Shown: positions 10,081 to 21,061, counted from the stretch's first letter. The stretch: DNA of 64,000 bases from Brachionus manjavacas (GCA_019054805.1 JAHQIY010000004.1:1178001-1242000), one strand, 5' to 3'. Numbers and translations: made by a program. The notes: generated by a model from the letters alone, not told the origin.

Positions 10081-10440
10081 CACTTATCCTTAAGAACAAA
10101 TGAAGCGAATCAAATTTTTAAAAATGTGAGTTGAAAATAGCTGTTCTTTAGAACTATCACACCACAGACAAGGAAAATTTGAATTTGTACTGTTCAGATC
10201 CAAAACAATTAACAACATTTTCCAACCTGAAGAAAAATAATTAAGAATAGATTTAAAAATAAAATAAAGAGAAATTTATTGATTTTGTTTTAAAAATGAT
10301 AAAGATCAGGACAAGAAATAACGGATCATTTAAACCCGGTTTCTATTTATTTAAATCAACCAAGTCAATTGAATCAACAAGTTCAATTCCGAAATATCGG
10401 TCAAACAAGTCCAAATTATCGAAAATTCCAAAAATAAACA
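10081..10440 (-). pseudogene. Deleted tandem copy of the 630-codon gene
   Basis: 10088-10115 matches 8780-8810 (AACAAATGAAGCGAATCAA). After a deletion, 10125-10250 matches 8935-9060 (GTTGAAAATA.CTGTTCTTTAG, CACACCACAGACAAGGAAAA). 10290-10430 then matches the 5' flank of the intact gene (AAATAA.GGATC, TCAAACAAG.CCAA). The copy is in the same orientation and keeps only pieces of the CLWCEC region and the upstream flank. Confidence 0.75.
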
Positions 10441-10530
10441 ATGAATTAGAATTTTTTTTTTAAAAATATTAAATATTAAAAATTTTCAAATCGGCAAACT
10501 TTTAAAAAATCACCGTAAAAGTTAACCGCT

Positions 10531-10822
10531 AAAGGGGTTTAAATTTAATATTTCTCAAAATTGTTTCAATATTTTAAAAAAGAAAATTGGGATTAGTAGA
10601 AAGTATCAAGATGCGTCGTGTTTATTTTTAGAAAATCAATTGTTAAATCAAAGAATTTTTAATAAAACTGACTACTCCGAAATTGAAAATAACTTATTAG
10701 AAATAAAAATCTCAAAACCAAACAAATTTAAAATCTTTTCAAAAAATTTAGAAGAAGAAAATTTGGAATCTTCTGCTCAAGCTTATTTTAAATTTGTTGT
10801 TAAAAAATGTAAATTAAATTAA
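10531..10822 (+). CDS. Hypothetical open frame, about 96 codons, no domain
   Basis: Open from a stop at about 10530 to TAA at 10820. The reading frame (e.g. KYQDASCLFLENQLLNQRIF, then NKFKIFSKNLEEENLESSAQ) has balanced Lys/Glu content and no stops. The only ATG-type start is internal, so it may be a 3' exon. It lies between the transposase-like gene and a repeat and may belong to the same mobile element. Function unknown. Confidence 0.3.
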
Positions 10823-10937
10823 ATTGTCTTTGTATTGTTAATAAAATTTTTTTAAATTAAATATTACATTTTTCTTAAATTGCATTTTTAATTTTAATAT
10901 TGAATAAATTATTATAATTTAATTTATGGTCTATCAA

Positions 10938-11115
10938 AAAATACTTAACATAGTAAGTGAATCCAGTGAACTCTTTAAAATTTATCCAAAATTTGACTGA
11001 TTGAAAAAATTTTGCAATTTTGGAGTGAATGATTGGATGAATATTTATAATTTTATTTATATCCAATAAAAAATGGTAAAAAGAAAATAAAATTCGGACG
11101 ATTTACATTGAATTC
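10938..11115. repeat. Direct and inverted repeats matching the 7.97-8.06 kb flank
   Basis: 10938-11040 is a roughly 70% direct copy of 7967-8064. 11089-11103 (AAAATTCGGACGATT) is the perfect inverse of 7979-7993 (AATCGTCCGAATTTT). Together these bracket the 630-codon gene and its broken copy. Confidence 0.55.
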
Positions 11116-11129
11116 ACTTAAGATGGATT

Positions 11130-12744
11130 GCAAATCATGTTTGATTCAATAATGGGCAGACACTTATAATTACGTAAGTAAAATACATGACGACAAGGTA
11201 AACTGTTTGTTAAATAGTCGAAACAGTCACAGACGACAAGCCCAGTAACATCGTCTAGTTTTACTTTATGATTCGATTTTGAGATCAATATTGTGTAGTC
11301 GACTTCTTCTTCGATTTTGTATTCATTGTCTTTATATAAACGATATTGTTGCGATACGATATTTGCAGCGTATGGAGTACATAATCGACTAATTAATCGA
11401 TAATTCTCATGTTGGTCTTTTTTGTGATCGATGGTAATGGTTGTAAGCTGTTTGTACGTTTTAAAACTAACTTGATTTCCAAAATTATGATATTAAAAAC
11501 GCCTTCTAAACACTGATCCATTGTTGTTTTTTTCTTTATATACGTTTTGAGTGTTTTGTTTAAGGTTTCAACGGAATTGTTTGTATCACTGTCGATAAAT
11601 TTACCATGTCTGTAATGCTTGACCCACATTTCTTGAATATTGAACCAATTGCTTTCCAAGTAAGTTTTGTCACGTGAATCGATCTCTAGCTTTTTTAAAA
11701 TCGATTGGTATGCCTCGTTTGATTCGGCTGCTGAGTGACTTTCCGTCATGATAGCAAGATATTCCATGAGTGCTTTATCTGCCAAAGTTCTTCAAAGATT
11801 TATACAAAATGAAACTTGCACAAATAAACATCAGCGTTCTAAAAATGGTGTTTAAGTAACATCAAATCTGTAACATCTTAGTCAATCATTATGGCTCTTG
11901 TGTTTTTAACTACATTGTTGTTAACGAAACATTGAAAAACGGTGTCCAAACATTGAATACGTTCATTAGCAATAATTGCAAAGCCAACGACTTGAGCATT
12001 CCCATTTGCGTCACGAATTACGAATAGATATAACGAATAATTGTTTCGATTAATTGAATATGTTCGGTCGATAAATAGAATCTCTGGATACTTTTTGTAC
12101 AATTATTTCATTTCATTGTTTTGATAGAATAGATCTTGGATTCTTCTTAATTCACACAGAATACGAAAAAATCTTTTTTATCGCTTTGGATTCTTTTATT
12201 GATTATCGTTTGAAGTCGATTAATTTCAATTTTTTCTGATAATTTAGTTTTGATTTTGTGTATATCTTTTGTAAGCACAACGTTTTCAGTTCGCTCGGAC
12301 ATTGTTTGAGCTATTAACTTTACATTTGCCTGTGCTCTATACATTTCTAATGCTTCCTTTTGTTGTTGATCGCTTAGCGCTTGCTGTGAGTGATGATTAA
12401 TGCAGATGTATTTTCCAGTAAATGATTGTCGTGTGTTAGATTGTACTTTGTTATTGCGTAGCTGTTTTTCTCACGTTTTTACTCGTAACTCGAATTTGAG
12501 CTGGTCAGTTGAATCAGTGATACGATTGAACAGGTCGAACTCCGGTTGTTTTCGATACAATTTTGTCTTGGTCCCTCTGAAACGTGCATTTGTATTCAAC
12601 ATACTCGTTTTTGGTTCGATCTGGCTTTAGGTAACGACTTGTTGCTTTTGGGAAGATGTGATGATTGGTTTTGCAGTAATTTTCAAGGGTCTTGTCAAAT
12701 TCTTCAAATGTCGCAAATTTTTCTCCTAATTGTATCTGTGACAT
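11130..12744 (-). pseudogene. MULE-family transposase, broken, SWIM finger at the end
   Basis: Pieces run in order on the minus strand. 12744-12514: N-terminal DNA-binding-like domain (ATFEEFDKTLENYCKTNHH, YKCTFQRDQ, TTGVRPVQS). 12460-12147: helical linker (QQQKEALEMYRAQANVK). 12102-11878: MULE catalytic core YPEILFIDRTYSINRNNYSL then DANGNAQVVGFAI. 11785-11393: DTNNSVETLNKTLK helical region. 11340-11140: SWIM finger CDCFDYLTNSLPCRHV (CxCx(n)CxH). At least three frame changes separate the pieces, so it is dead. First catalytic Asp is in FIDRTY. It would have acted in the nucleus as a cut-and-paste transposase. Its start codon abuts the LTR-type repeat at 12747. Confidence 0.8.
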
Positions 12745-12746
12745 TT

Positions 12747-12882
12747 TTAATTCTTTAGAATTAAGTGTTAAGCTTACAGTATTATATACTTGCTGAACAT
12801 TTTTATAAGAGTTAATTAGTTGATTAATTAGTTGTCAACTAATTTGAAGTAAATCAAGAAAGCGAAAACTATAAAGGTAGCC
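12747..12882 (+). repeat. Left 136-bp terminal direct repeat
   Basis: Pairs with 14985-15120, same length, about 91% identical by eye. It begins three bases upstream of the start codon of the MULE remnant. Confidence 0.7.
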
Positions 12883-14984
12883 CCGTCGGTTACGAATGAA
12901 AACATAATTACTCCCGACGTTAAACATAGAGCGGTAGTTCTACATGCACCAAAGAAACCTAATTTATATTTCGAGAATGTTTGAAAAAAACTATTAAAAA
13001 TTACTGGACAATATGACCCTACTACGTAGCGGACCCTAGGACAAAATTTAAGTATGATTTATCTAAAATAAAGGACCTTACTTTCTCTCCTTACGGTTCA
13101 CTTGACTTATTCTTTGATAAATTCGATGCTCCTTCACGTATTAAGAAGAACTATAAAAATGGAGTGTACCTTGATACAGGAAATGTAACATGAAAGATAA
13201 GCAACAGCAAAAAACATCACTCTCCTAATGCTGAAGAAGCTTCTAAGGCCATGATCACACAATTGATTAACCACAACATCCTTGATCCGGATAAAAAGAC
13301 TACAAATTCAACAGAATACCATTGGGAATTCAGAGTGCTCCATATCATTGTCATAAGATCATAACGGTTGTAGCCGATTGGATTAGAAAGAAAGGATTCA
13401 ATTGCTGGGTACACATGGATGATATTCTTATCACCTCAGACCAGAGAGGTAAACATAGAGCTTTTGGACAAAACTAAGATCGAGATTAAACTCGACGGAA
13501 TGGTATTTAAATGACAAAAAATCTGAACTTACTCCAAAAAGGAATATTAAATTCCTAGGTGCTCAATGGTCCATGGACAAATTACAAAGGCCACAAGAAG
13601 CTAGCAAAAAAAATAAACTATGTCACATACTTTGTCAAGAGACCTCACAAGCTAAACATCAAAAATCGGCAGGAATTAGTGGGATTCTTCAATTACTTTG
13701 CCATATACGCTGGCAAAATCTCTACTTTCTCCAGGATACTCCTAAACAATCCAAGGGACATCGCTAAAAGTAACCTTATGTACGACCTTTTTAGGAATGT
13801 TATAGTCAAGTTTAAAACTTACCGTATACCGGATGATCCGGTCCAATATCACTTGGTCTCAGATGCAACCACCACATCTTTTGGTTTCATCATAAACAAC
13901 AAATGTGCCTTCGAAGGACAATTCAATATGGAATTACCGATCACACTGGCAGAAACAATTACTTTCATGATCGCTCTTAAACAAATCTGTGATAATGCAG
14001 ATGAGAACAACATATCCATTATATGCAAATCGACAATATGGGAACAATAGCATTAAGAAGAATAGGATGAAATACAAATCACTAGCACAAATTGGGAACA
14101 TGACTCTTGCGGATATACTCAGGAAACAAAGAAATTTCTTCGAAACATGAGTGACGCCCATATATATAGCTTTTGAAGCAAACCCAGCAGACCATATTTC
14201 CAGAATCAGATGGAATGAGTATGTATACCAATGGATTACTTTCAAAAAATTTTTAGAATTGAATATAACCCTGGTAAGTTATTAAAAAAACTCAAAATTC
14301 ACCTGGAAATGGTACATCCATTGGAAAACAGCATCAGGTATAATAACCAAGAAGAGCTACTGGTTAAATCAGAAGCCTCAAGAATATCATTGTCCCTAAA
14401 ACGACAATCTTCGATATCAGAGGAGTTGTTAGCAAAGAAACAAAACCTACCATTCGCAAACCCGGATGTGCATGCCGATGAAGTCCAATTGGCTGACGAC
14501 AGCATCCCACCAAACATCAGAACAAACGAGGGTATTGTGGAATAGGAACTTTTTAACTCCCAAATGAAGGATCTTTCCGACATTCCATCTCTCCGGGACG
14601 AGTTAGAACAACATGAAACGTCTTTTGAGGGAATCAGATATCAGCAGCAGTTTGTAACTTGCTTGGAACCAATCAAGGAAGCGGATGAATTGGAAACATC
14701 TTTGGAAACTACCCAGGATTCTCTTCACAATTACATACCCTCTGATTCAGAATTGGATAGCATTGAAATTGAAGCAATTAATCCGAATGCCATATTGGAT
14801 GCAAACGTGGATCCTGAAAGAGTAAAATTAAAAAACCAAATCCCTTACTTTAGAGGAACGAGATCTCTTCATCGCAGAATGGTCGCCACCCATAAAATAC
14901 CAAAGAATCGATATTGGACATGAAATAGAGCTAACATGGCCAGAATATGGACCTCCAATTGAAAACATTACCAGGTCTTAATAC

Positions 14985-15120
14985 TTAATTCTTTAGAACT
15001 AAGAATTAAGCTTACATTATTATATACTTGCTAAGCATTTTTATAAGAGTTAATAAGTTGATTAATTAGTTGTCAACTAATTAAAAGTAAATCAAGAAAG
15101 TGAAACCTATAAAAGTAGCC
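14985..15120 (+). repeat. Right 136-bp terminal direct repeat
   Basis: Same orientation as 12747-12882, with ends TTAATTC and GTAGCC. No clear target-site duplication is visible at the outer edges. Confidence 0.7.
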
Positions 15121-15734
15121 ACAAAATTTCAATTTTATCAAAGTATCTTTATAGAGCTAATTTAATTCAAAAAGATATTATAACTTTTAATTTTTTTTTT
15201 CTACTTACAGATAATTATCGGTCACAAGAAATTTCTACGGAGAGATAAAATATCTTTCCGTAATCATTCTCATAATCTATTCATAGCAGATAATTTTTTG
15301 ATTGCAAATAATTTTTAATGGTGGATTATTTTTTGATTGCATCAAAATTTCATTTACAAATTAATCAAAGTAAGAGCTGGAGAAATGCTTAATAGAACGA
15401 CTGAACAAGTAAAAAAAAGAATCACGTTTGCTAAGTTTGTGTAAATTGTATAATAAAGAATAATTGTGTCAATATATTGAAGATTTAATTTTGAATTTTA
15501 AAGATTAGACATTAAATTAAATTTAATTATCTTATTTTTTATTCAATTAACAATAAAACATTTACTTTTATTAAATTTACTTTATTTGCAATCAATAAAT
15601 CCAGGTAAGTTTTGTTTTACTTAGCTATGATTTTTCTTGCGATTTGACATTTTGCCATGATTTGTCTTGCAATGAAACGTTCCAATTCCAGTTAGAGGTC
15701 ACCAAATTTCGTCCTGTCTCTTTTACTTTTGTTC
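15121..15734. repeat. AT-rich repeat stretch related to 7.7-7.96 kb
   Basis: It shares TAAAATATCTTTCCGT and ATTTTTTGATTGCAT-type strings with the stretch left of the 630-codon gene, and an inverted CTTGCAATGAAACGTT that echoes AACGTTTCATAGCAAG at 7769. Probably a decayed TIR element; no coding signal. Confidence 0.4.
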
Positions 15735-16062
15735 TTAGTAAGATGGAATCAATTATAAGGCTTTCGATAGACTACCGTATAAAGGCTCATTACATACTAA
15801 AAGTATATTGATTGAATAAACTTATATAGCATGGATTCGAATTTTTCTGACAGAAAAAATACAAAGATTGGAACTTGGTAGAAAGTGTTCATCATTCAAA
15901 GAGGTAATTATTGGACTTCCACAGGAGTCAGTATTGGGTCCGATTCTTTTGGTTATTTACATAAATGATTTACCTGATTAGATGAAAAAAGTTTGTAAAT
16001 TGTTTGCTGATGATACAAGAGTCATAAGTTTACAAAAAGCTTTCAAATATCTTCTTATTATT
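15735..16062 (+). mobile_element. LINE reverse-transcriptase fragment (CR1/Jockey type)
   Basis: The plus strand reads KAFDRLPYKGSL, then TYIAWIRIFLTEKIQR, VIIGLPQESVLGPILLVIYI NDLPD and CKLFADDTRVIS. These are the AFD, G.PQ.SVLGP..F..YINDLP and FADD motifs of the RT palm. Several in-frame stops show it is dead. Nothing of the endonuclease or C-terminus is attached. Confidence 0.85.
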
Positions 16063-17199
16063 CCATCTTGTTATTACCGCTTTTATTCAAAACCGGTTTG
16101 AACTTAACGCAAATGAAAGAAGATTTACCAACTTGCGCATTGAAGTCACAAAGTATAGTCCGGGATTCAGCGATCAAGGGCACCAGCCACCCAGTTCAGA
16201 ATCATGACTGAGGCTACCAGTGTCATCCTTCATCACTTTTCTTTTCAAAAGTTGCGCGCTCCGAAAACGACATGCGCAATGTTTTTAAGTGAGTGCTCAA
16301 GGAACCAGCCCACTATCTATTTCCAACAACTTGGCTTTGTCATCAGACCGCGTGAGCAAAGTTTAAAATTAATAAAGTTAAAAAAAGTTAAACTTTCAAA
16401 AATCTTCTTTTTATTCTTCTGTCAAAACTGGTGCCATAAAATGGTTTCAAAAATGGTCGGATTTTACATCCATAAGTCTAAGCTTTAGTTAGAAATATCA
16501 TTTAGTAAAAATTTGCTTAAAAAAAATTAATTCTAAAAATTAAACTTTAGCTCGTAATTTTAGTTTAGTTTAAAAAAAATAGTCGACTATAATAAGCTAA
16601 CTATACTAAAGAAAAGAATGGCATCACTACTCTGCATTAATGGACGAATGTTTGAACCTATTTCATCATAATTAAATTTGATTAATTTGAGTAAAAAATC
16701 TACTAGTAAGCATAATTAATTTAAAGATAAAACTTAATAATAAAACACTTAAATGAATTCTTATTTTAAATGTCAAAGTATTAAGCTTAAAATCTTCAAA
16801 TAGTTTATTTAATAATTTTTTTTTATATGGCTCTGAGTAATCAAACTCCTTTCGCCTTTGATAGAAAAAATTTTTTTACATAGAGTTAGAGTTTAAATAA
16901 TTTCAAAAAGAACAAATGACAAATACATATTTGAAAAGCTTTGAACTGTCCACCGCTGCAAAATATTTAAGACAAGTGGGAGTTTTAAAGTCGGGTATTC
17001 TTGAGCTTTCAACAAAGAAATCCACGTATTCTTTGAAAAGCCTGGCTATCAAATTATTTTTGTGACTGAAACAATTTTTCAAGTATTTAATAAACAATTT
17101 TTCTAGCCTTAACTAAATTGTTTCTTCAAGAAATTTAAAGAAAATTTCCGACGGGGTGTGAAATAGAAGATGGTAAATTGACTTGATTGAGATATTTTC
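16063..17199. other. Spacer with a GC-richer patch, no recognised gene
   Basis: 16100-16365 is clearly richer in G+C than its surroundings and is open on the plus strand for about 94 codons, but I recognise no domain, splice context or repeat partner. The rest is A/T-rich. A minus-strand frame at 17097-16903 also has no recognisable family. Confidence 0.4.
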
Positions 17200-17224
17200 A
17201 TCTATTGACAACCAGAACAAAAAA

Positions 17225-17930
17225 ACTATGATTGTACTTTTTGTTTTTTTTTAAAAATCATATTTTTGCTTTAGTCTAGAAAAGACGTCCTTTTTATCCT
17301 TTTCGTTTTTTTTCAGTAAAAAAGGATGTTCTTTTTATACTTTTAAAAAATTATATTTTTGCTTTATTCTAGAAATAACGTCCTTTTTATCCTTTTCGTT
17401 TTTTTTCTGTAAAAAAGGATGTTCTTTTTATACTTTTAAAAAATCATATTTTTGCTTTAGTCTAGAAAAGACGTCCTTTTTATCCTTTTCGTTTTTTTTC
17501 AGTAAAAAAGGATGTTCTTTTTATACTTTTAAAAAATTATATTTTTGCTTTATTCTAGAAATAACGTCCTTTTTATCCTTTTCGTTTTTTTTCTGTAAAA
17601 AAGGATGTTCTTTTTATACTTTTAAAAAATCATATTTTTGCTTTAGTCTAGAAAAGACGTCCTTTTTATCCTTTTCGTTTTTTTCAGTAAAAAAGGATGT
17701 TCTTTTTATACTTTTAAAAAATTATATTTTTGCTTTATTCTAGAAATAACGTCCTTTTTATCCTTTTCGTTTTTTCTGTAAAAAAGGATGTTCTTTTTAT
17801 ACTTTTAAAAAATCATATTTTTGCTTTAGTCTAGAAAAGACGTCCTTTTTATCCTTTTCGTTTTTTTTCAGTAAAAAAGGATGTTCTTTTTATACTTTTA
17901 AAAAATTATATTTTTGCTTTATTCTAGAAA
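17225..17930 (+). repeat. Tandem array of a roughly 100-bp unit in alternating A/B dimers
   Basis: Seven units, each with TCTAGAAA, ACGTCCTTTTTATCCTTTTC, GTAAAAAAGGATGTTCTTTT, TATACTTTTAAAAAAT and ATATTTTTGCTTTA. Units alternate: type A has AGTCTAGAAAAGACG, CAGTAAAA and AAATTATA; type B has ATTCTAGAAATAACG, CTGTAAAA and AAATCATA. The true period is therefore about 200 bp (3.5 dimers), which implies expansion after a dimer formed. The last unit runs straight into the P-loop exon, its TTCTAG serving as a plausible splice acceptor. Diverged units recur in inverted orientation at 22150-22440. Confidence 0.9.
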
Positions 17931-18042
17931 AACTGCAAATGCCTCAACTGGAAAGAGCTCAGCTTTAAAATTAATTAAACGATCTTTACTAAGTGTTGAA
18001 AATTTTTGAAGATTCTTCCTATCAATTCCCGTCTTTTAAATG
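17928..18042 (+). pseudogene. DUF3987-like gene, exon 1 (Walker A)
   Basis: It encodes TANASTGKSSALKLIKRSLL. The downstream part (FLKILPINSRLLN) is one frame over, showing a single-base loss. Donor G|GTAAGA at 18043, followed by a 50-nt intron. Confidence 0.55.
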
Positions 18043-21000
18043 GTAAGACAATCATTTTATATTTAATAATTTTATTTTATTTGTAATTTTAGCCGCAACT
18101 GTTGAGGGCTTACTTTTTCACTTAAACAAATTGCAGTTTGTTTTGAGTCTCTGGGATGAGTCGTCAACTTTTCTTAACTCTTTTGGCCATTATAAAGGAC
18201 AAGGCTCTTCAAGTTATGATAGATCAATATACAATGATTTATTTAATGCACCTGATTATTATAGACGAGATACGTCCAGTTCAAGGCAGGTTATTAATTC
18301 ACCTCGATTAAATATATGTGTTCTGGGTAAGCTTGTCAAATCAACTTTTTTTTTTTAAATATTAGTTGCATGGTTATTTCACAAACTAGAGTCAAAATTA
18401 AAAAAAAAAATTTTCTATTTAGATTTAAGGATAAATTTTATCAAATTTAAATTATTATTTTAATTTTATTAATATCAAGGACATCCTCCAACTTTTATTG
18501 ACTTGATAAAAAATGAAGTAAACCAAAAAGATGATGGCTTAATACAAAGGTTTCATTTATGCGCTCCAAAACCCTCTTTTCTGAATGCAAATGAAATAAT
18601 TGATGCAGAAAAACCTGAATGCTCTCTTGACGTTTTATTTTACATTATTTTTAAACTCAATGAGATTGGTACTGAATATATTCTTTCTAATGAAGCAACA
18701 ATTGAATTCAACCAAATTTATTCAGATTTCAAAAGTTTAATCGAAAAGGTATACAAAAAAGATGGATTCATAAGGTACTTTTTATACATTTTTTTTCAGT
18801 GATTTTTTAAGTTGCTTGTGAGCATTTAGATCACTCTTTTGTTTTTTTTCCTTATTAAATATTAATCAATGTTTTTTTGAGAAAAATGAAACTTTTAAAT
18901 TAGCTATGCCCAAATAAAAAATTCTATCAACCAAACTTTTTAGTCAGCTAACAAAGTAATATTTGCATCTGACATAGAGTTGTATTCTAAAAGACTCGGA
19001 GTTATTTATTTGAATATCAATATTAATCTTATGCTTTAAAACCTAAGCGCACTATGTGGAAAATCAGCTTCACAAGTTCTAAGGCTGTCGATGTTAATTA
19101 ATAATCTAGAATGTTCTTTTGATATTTTAACAAAATCAAGTTGTAACAAGTATTTATTAATCGAAGAGCATTCGTGCCTTATTGTGAATTATCTAAAAAA
19201 TATCGAAAATGCTGAAAATGAAGAAAAAGATGAAGAAGTTGATAGTTTATCTTATAAGACTATTTCATTAAAAACATTAAAACAGTCTTTTAAACTTTTG
19301 GAATATTTTACAAAGCATAAATTAATTTTAGCAAACTATCATGTTGATAATTGGAATGAAAATTTATTTTCTATTCTTGAATCGATAATCAAATCAAAGA
19401 CAAAAAAAGAAATAAATCCGGAATTGACAAATATTCATTTGAAAATAATGGAAAGAATTTTGCGTTTGAAAAAAAAAAAATTTACATGTAATGAACTCAA
19501 TCAAAACACTTCACTTGGAAGTGCTAAAGAAATAAAAACAGCTTTTAATTATCTTTCAAATATTGGCCTTGGCTCAATTAATTATGATAAAAAGGTAAAA
19601 AAAAATCAAATTTTCAATTACATTAATTTTTTATTTAAAATTTTAAAGAATTTGGTACAGTAATCTCTCTTTAAACCGAGTACACTTTTATCCGAAGCAT
19701 TTGATATTCGGACATAAATGTGCGGGCTCGGAGCTCTTTACAATACCTTTACATGCTAAATACATTTATTAATTCGAATTTTTTGTTCGGTTAAATTCGA
19801 CATTCGGACAAAAGTCTCGGGGTTAAAATTGGAAAATTACATAAAAAAATATAAATTAAATCGTATATTCATGTAAGAATAAAAACTGGCGAATCAGCTT
19901 CAGTTGATGTTTTAGACATAGCTAACGGACGTGATGAACTTAAAAAAATTACAGAACTGGAGAATGCTTGTCTGATAATGATATTATTGAGTTAGTTAAA
20001 AAGTCACCAGAAAATGAATCAGAAGACAATGAAGAATTAGTGGTTGTTGAAGAGGAAATTCAGAAAGTTGACTCTAAGGAGGCATTTGAAGGTTTTAAAA
20101 AGTTTTGTTTGTTTATGGAACAATCTGGTTTAATGAACAATACAGATGTTGATTCAATAGCTTATTTTAAAACACGATTAAATGATGTTAAGGCTTTAAG
20201 CCTTCAACAATCAACTCCTGATAATTATTTTTCTAAAAAAATTTGATTAATTAAATTGATTTTTGTTCGTTAATTTTTGTATTCCAATTAAAAAACTTAA
20301 TTTAGTAAATTTAAATAAATTATTTTTGTATAATAAGCTTTATTTTAATCCGAATAAGTTTTTCCCGGGCGATTTATGCTCGGATTAAAGAGAGAAGACT
20401 GTATTTACAAAATTAAATAGGGAAAATTTTTGCAAAGTTTTTCATTTGATAGAACATTTAGTTAAAAATGGCTGTGATCTAAATACATACTTAAGTTTTG
20501 AATGTAAATTAGAATTCTCAAAAAAAAATTTGAAATTTGAAGATTGTTTAATTAGATGAAGAAAATAAAGATGCACCTTGTACATCAAGAGAAATAATAA
20601 ATGACAAAATATCGACAAAAATAAACCAAACAGGCATGATTTTTGTTTTACTAGTAAACTCTAAATTTAATTAAATTTATTGTTAAATTTTAGAAAAAAA
20701 AAGGATTTTATCTTCAGCAAGTGTTTCAAATATAAAAAGATTAAATTTAGAAAAATCTCTTGATGAATTGAATTTGAATTCAGATGAAAATATTCAAGAC
20801 AATATGTCTGAAAATGGTAAAATTTATTTAAGCGTCAAAAACATTTGTTATCAAAAATTCTAAGTAGATGGTGCTAATATCGTAGAACTAAGAGAAAATC
20901 GTCTAAGATCTGGAAAATTACGTTGTGGAAAAAATTCAGCTGAAGCGCAATCGAAGACAGGTGGTTTGAAAAAAAAAAGATTGTCAAAAGGCACTAAAAT

Positions 21001-21061
21001 AAATTTATTGACTGATAAAGAAGTTCGTAATATTGAAATTATTGATAAAAATGATGTTTGA
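17928..21061 (+). CDS. P-loop NTPase of DUF3987-like type, multi-exon, mobile-element associated
   Basis: Exons by splice logic: 17928-18042, 18093-18326, 18480-18774, 19048-19594, then 20421-about 20559, about 20694-20818 and about 20869-21061. Exon 1 has a Walker A motif NASTGKSSALKLI; exon 2 has a Walker B-like VLSLWDESSTFLNSFG and YDRSIYNDLFNAPDYYRRD; exon 3 continues GHPPTFIDLIKNE, DDGLIQRFHLCAPKPSF; exon 4 has ALCGKSASQVLRLS and a helical tail YFTKHKLILANYH. This order matches the DUF3987 primase-helicase-like family as I remember it in invertebrate genomes. GT-AG junctions keep phase across exons 1-4. One T seems missing in exon 1 after SVENF, which shifts the frame, and later exons do not join in a single frame. 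The N-terminus before Walker A is absent. Likely an ATPase of a mobile element; role inferred. Confidence 0.55.
18093..18326 (+). CDS. DUF3987-like gene, exon 2 (Walker B)
   Basis: Acceptor TTTTAG at 18092, donor G|GTAAGC at 18327. Encodes AATVEGLLFHLNKLQFVLSL followed by WDESSTFLNSFG and SPRLNICVLG. Phase 1 in and phase 1 out. Confidence 0.6.
18480..18774 (+). CDS. DUF3987-like gene, exon 3
   Basis: Acceptor ATCAAG, joining GGA at the junction (VLG|HPP). Encodes IDLIKNEVNQKDDGLIQRFH, then LDVLFYIIFKL and ATIEFNQIYSDFKSLIEKV. Donor AG|GTACTT, phase 2. Confidence 0.6.
19048..19594 (+). CDS. DUF3987-like gene, exon 4
   Basis: Acceptor CTAAG; phase 2 completes AGC. 182 codons without a stop: SALCGKSASQVLRLSMLINN, an acidic loop ENAENEEKDEE, a helical bundle SFKLLEYFTKHKLILANYHV, and a winged-helix-like end KIMERILRLKKKKFTCNELN. 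Donor AAG|GTAAAA, phase 0. Confidence 0.6.
19656..20403 (+). mobile_element. pogo/Tigger-type element with transposase C-terminus
   Basis: TIRs TACAGT.ATCTCTCTTTAA.CCGAG at 19656 and the inverse ending at 20403, with TA at both edges as expected for pogo. It lies inside the fourth intron of the DUF3987-like gene. The only coding remnant is 19880-20246, the acidic C-terminus of a DDE_1 transposase: DNDIIELVKKSPENESEDNE, EAFEGFKKFCLFMEQSG and QQSTPDNYFSKKI. One frame change separates the upstream piece (DVLDIANGRDELKKITE). The catalytic core is gone. Confidence 0.8.

Larger units (their letters stand above)
12747..15120 (+). mobile_element. Old LTR-type retroelement with 136-bp terminal direct repeats
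   Basis: Two 136-bp direct repeats (12747-12882 and 14985-15120, both starting TTAATTCTTTAGAA and ending GTAGCC) bracket about 2.1 kb. The interior shows a reverse-transcriptase palm with an HMDDIL-type box near 13410-13450, a connection/RNase H-like region at about 13559-14110 (SDATTTSFGFIIN) and an acidic downstream region to about 14930. No integrase or envelope is seen and the interior is short for the class. The element is broken, with several interruptions. The repeats differ at about 12 of 136 positions (near 9%), so it is old. Exact family (Ty3-like, DIRS-like or other) is unresolved. Confidence 0.65.

Noticed and set aside
12400-12758. Plus-strand frames opposite the MULE N-terminus
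   Set aside because: They mirror the recognisable minus-strand transposase segments.
16204-16488. 94-codon frame in the GC-richer patch
   Set aside because: No domain, no splice context, and the second half is plain AT-rich read-through.
16903-17097. Minus-strand 64-codon frame
   Set aside because: No recognisable family, and neighbouring sequence gives no exon structure.
17225-17930. Regularly spaced repeats suggesting a CRISPR array
   Set aside because: Whole units are repeated without unique spacers, and the context is eukaryotic.
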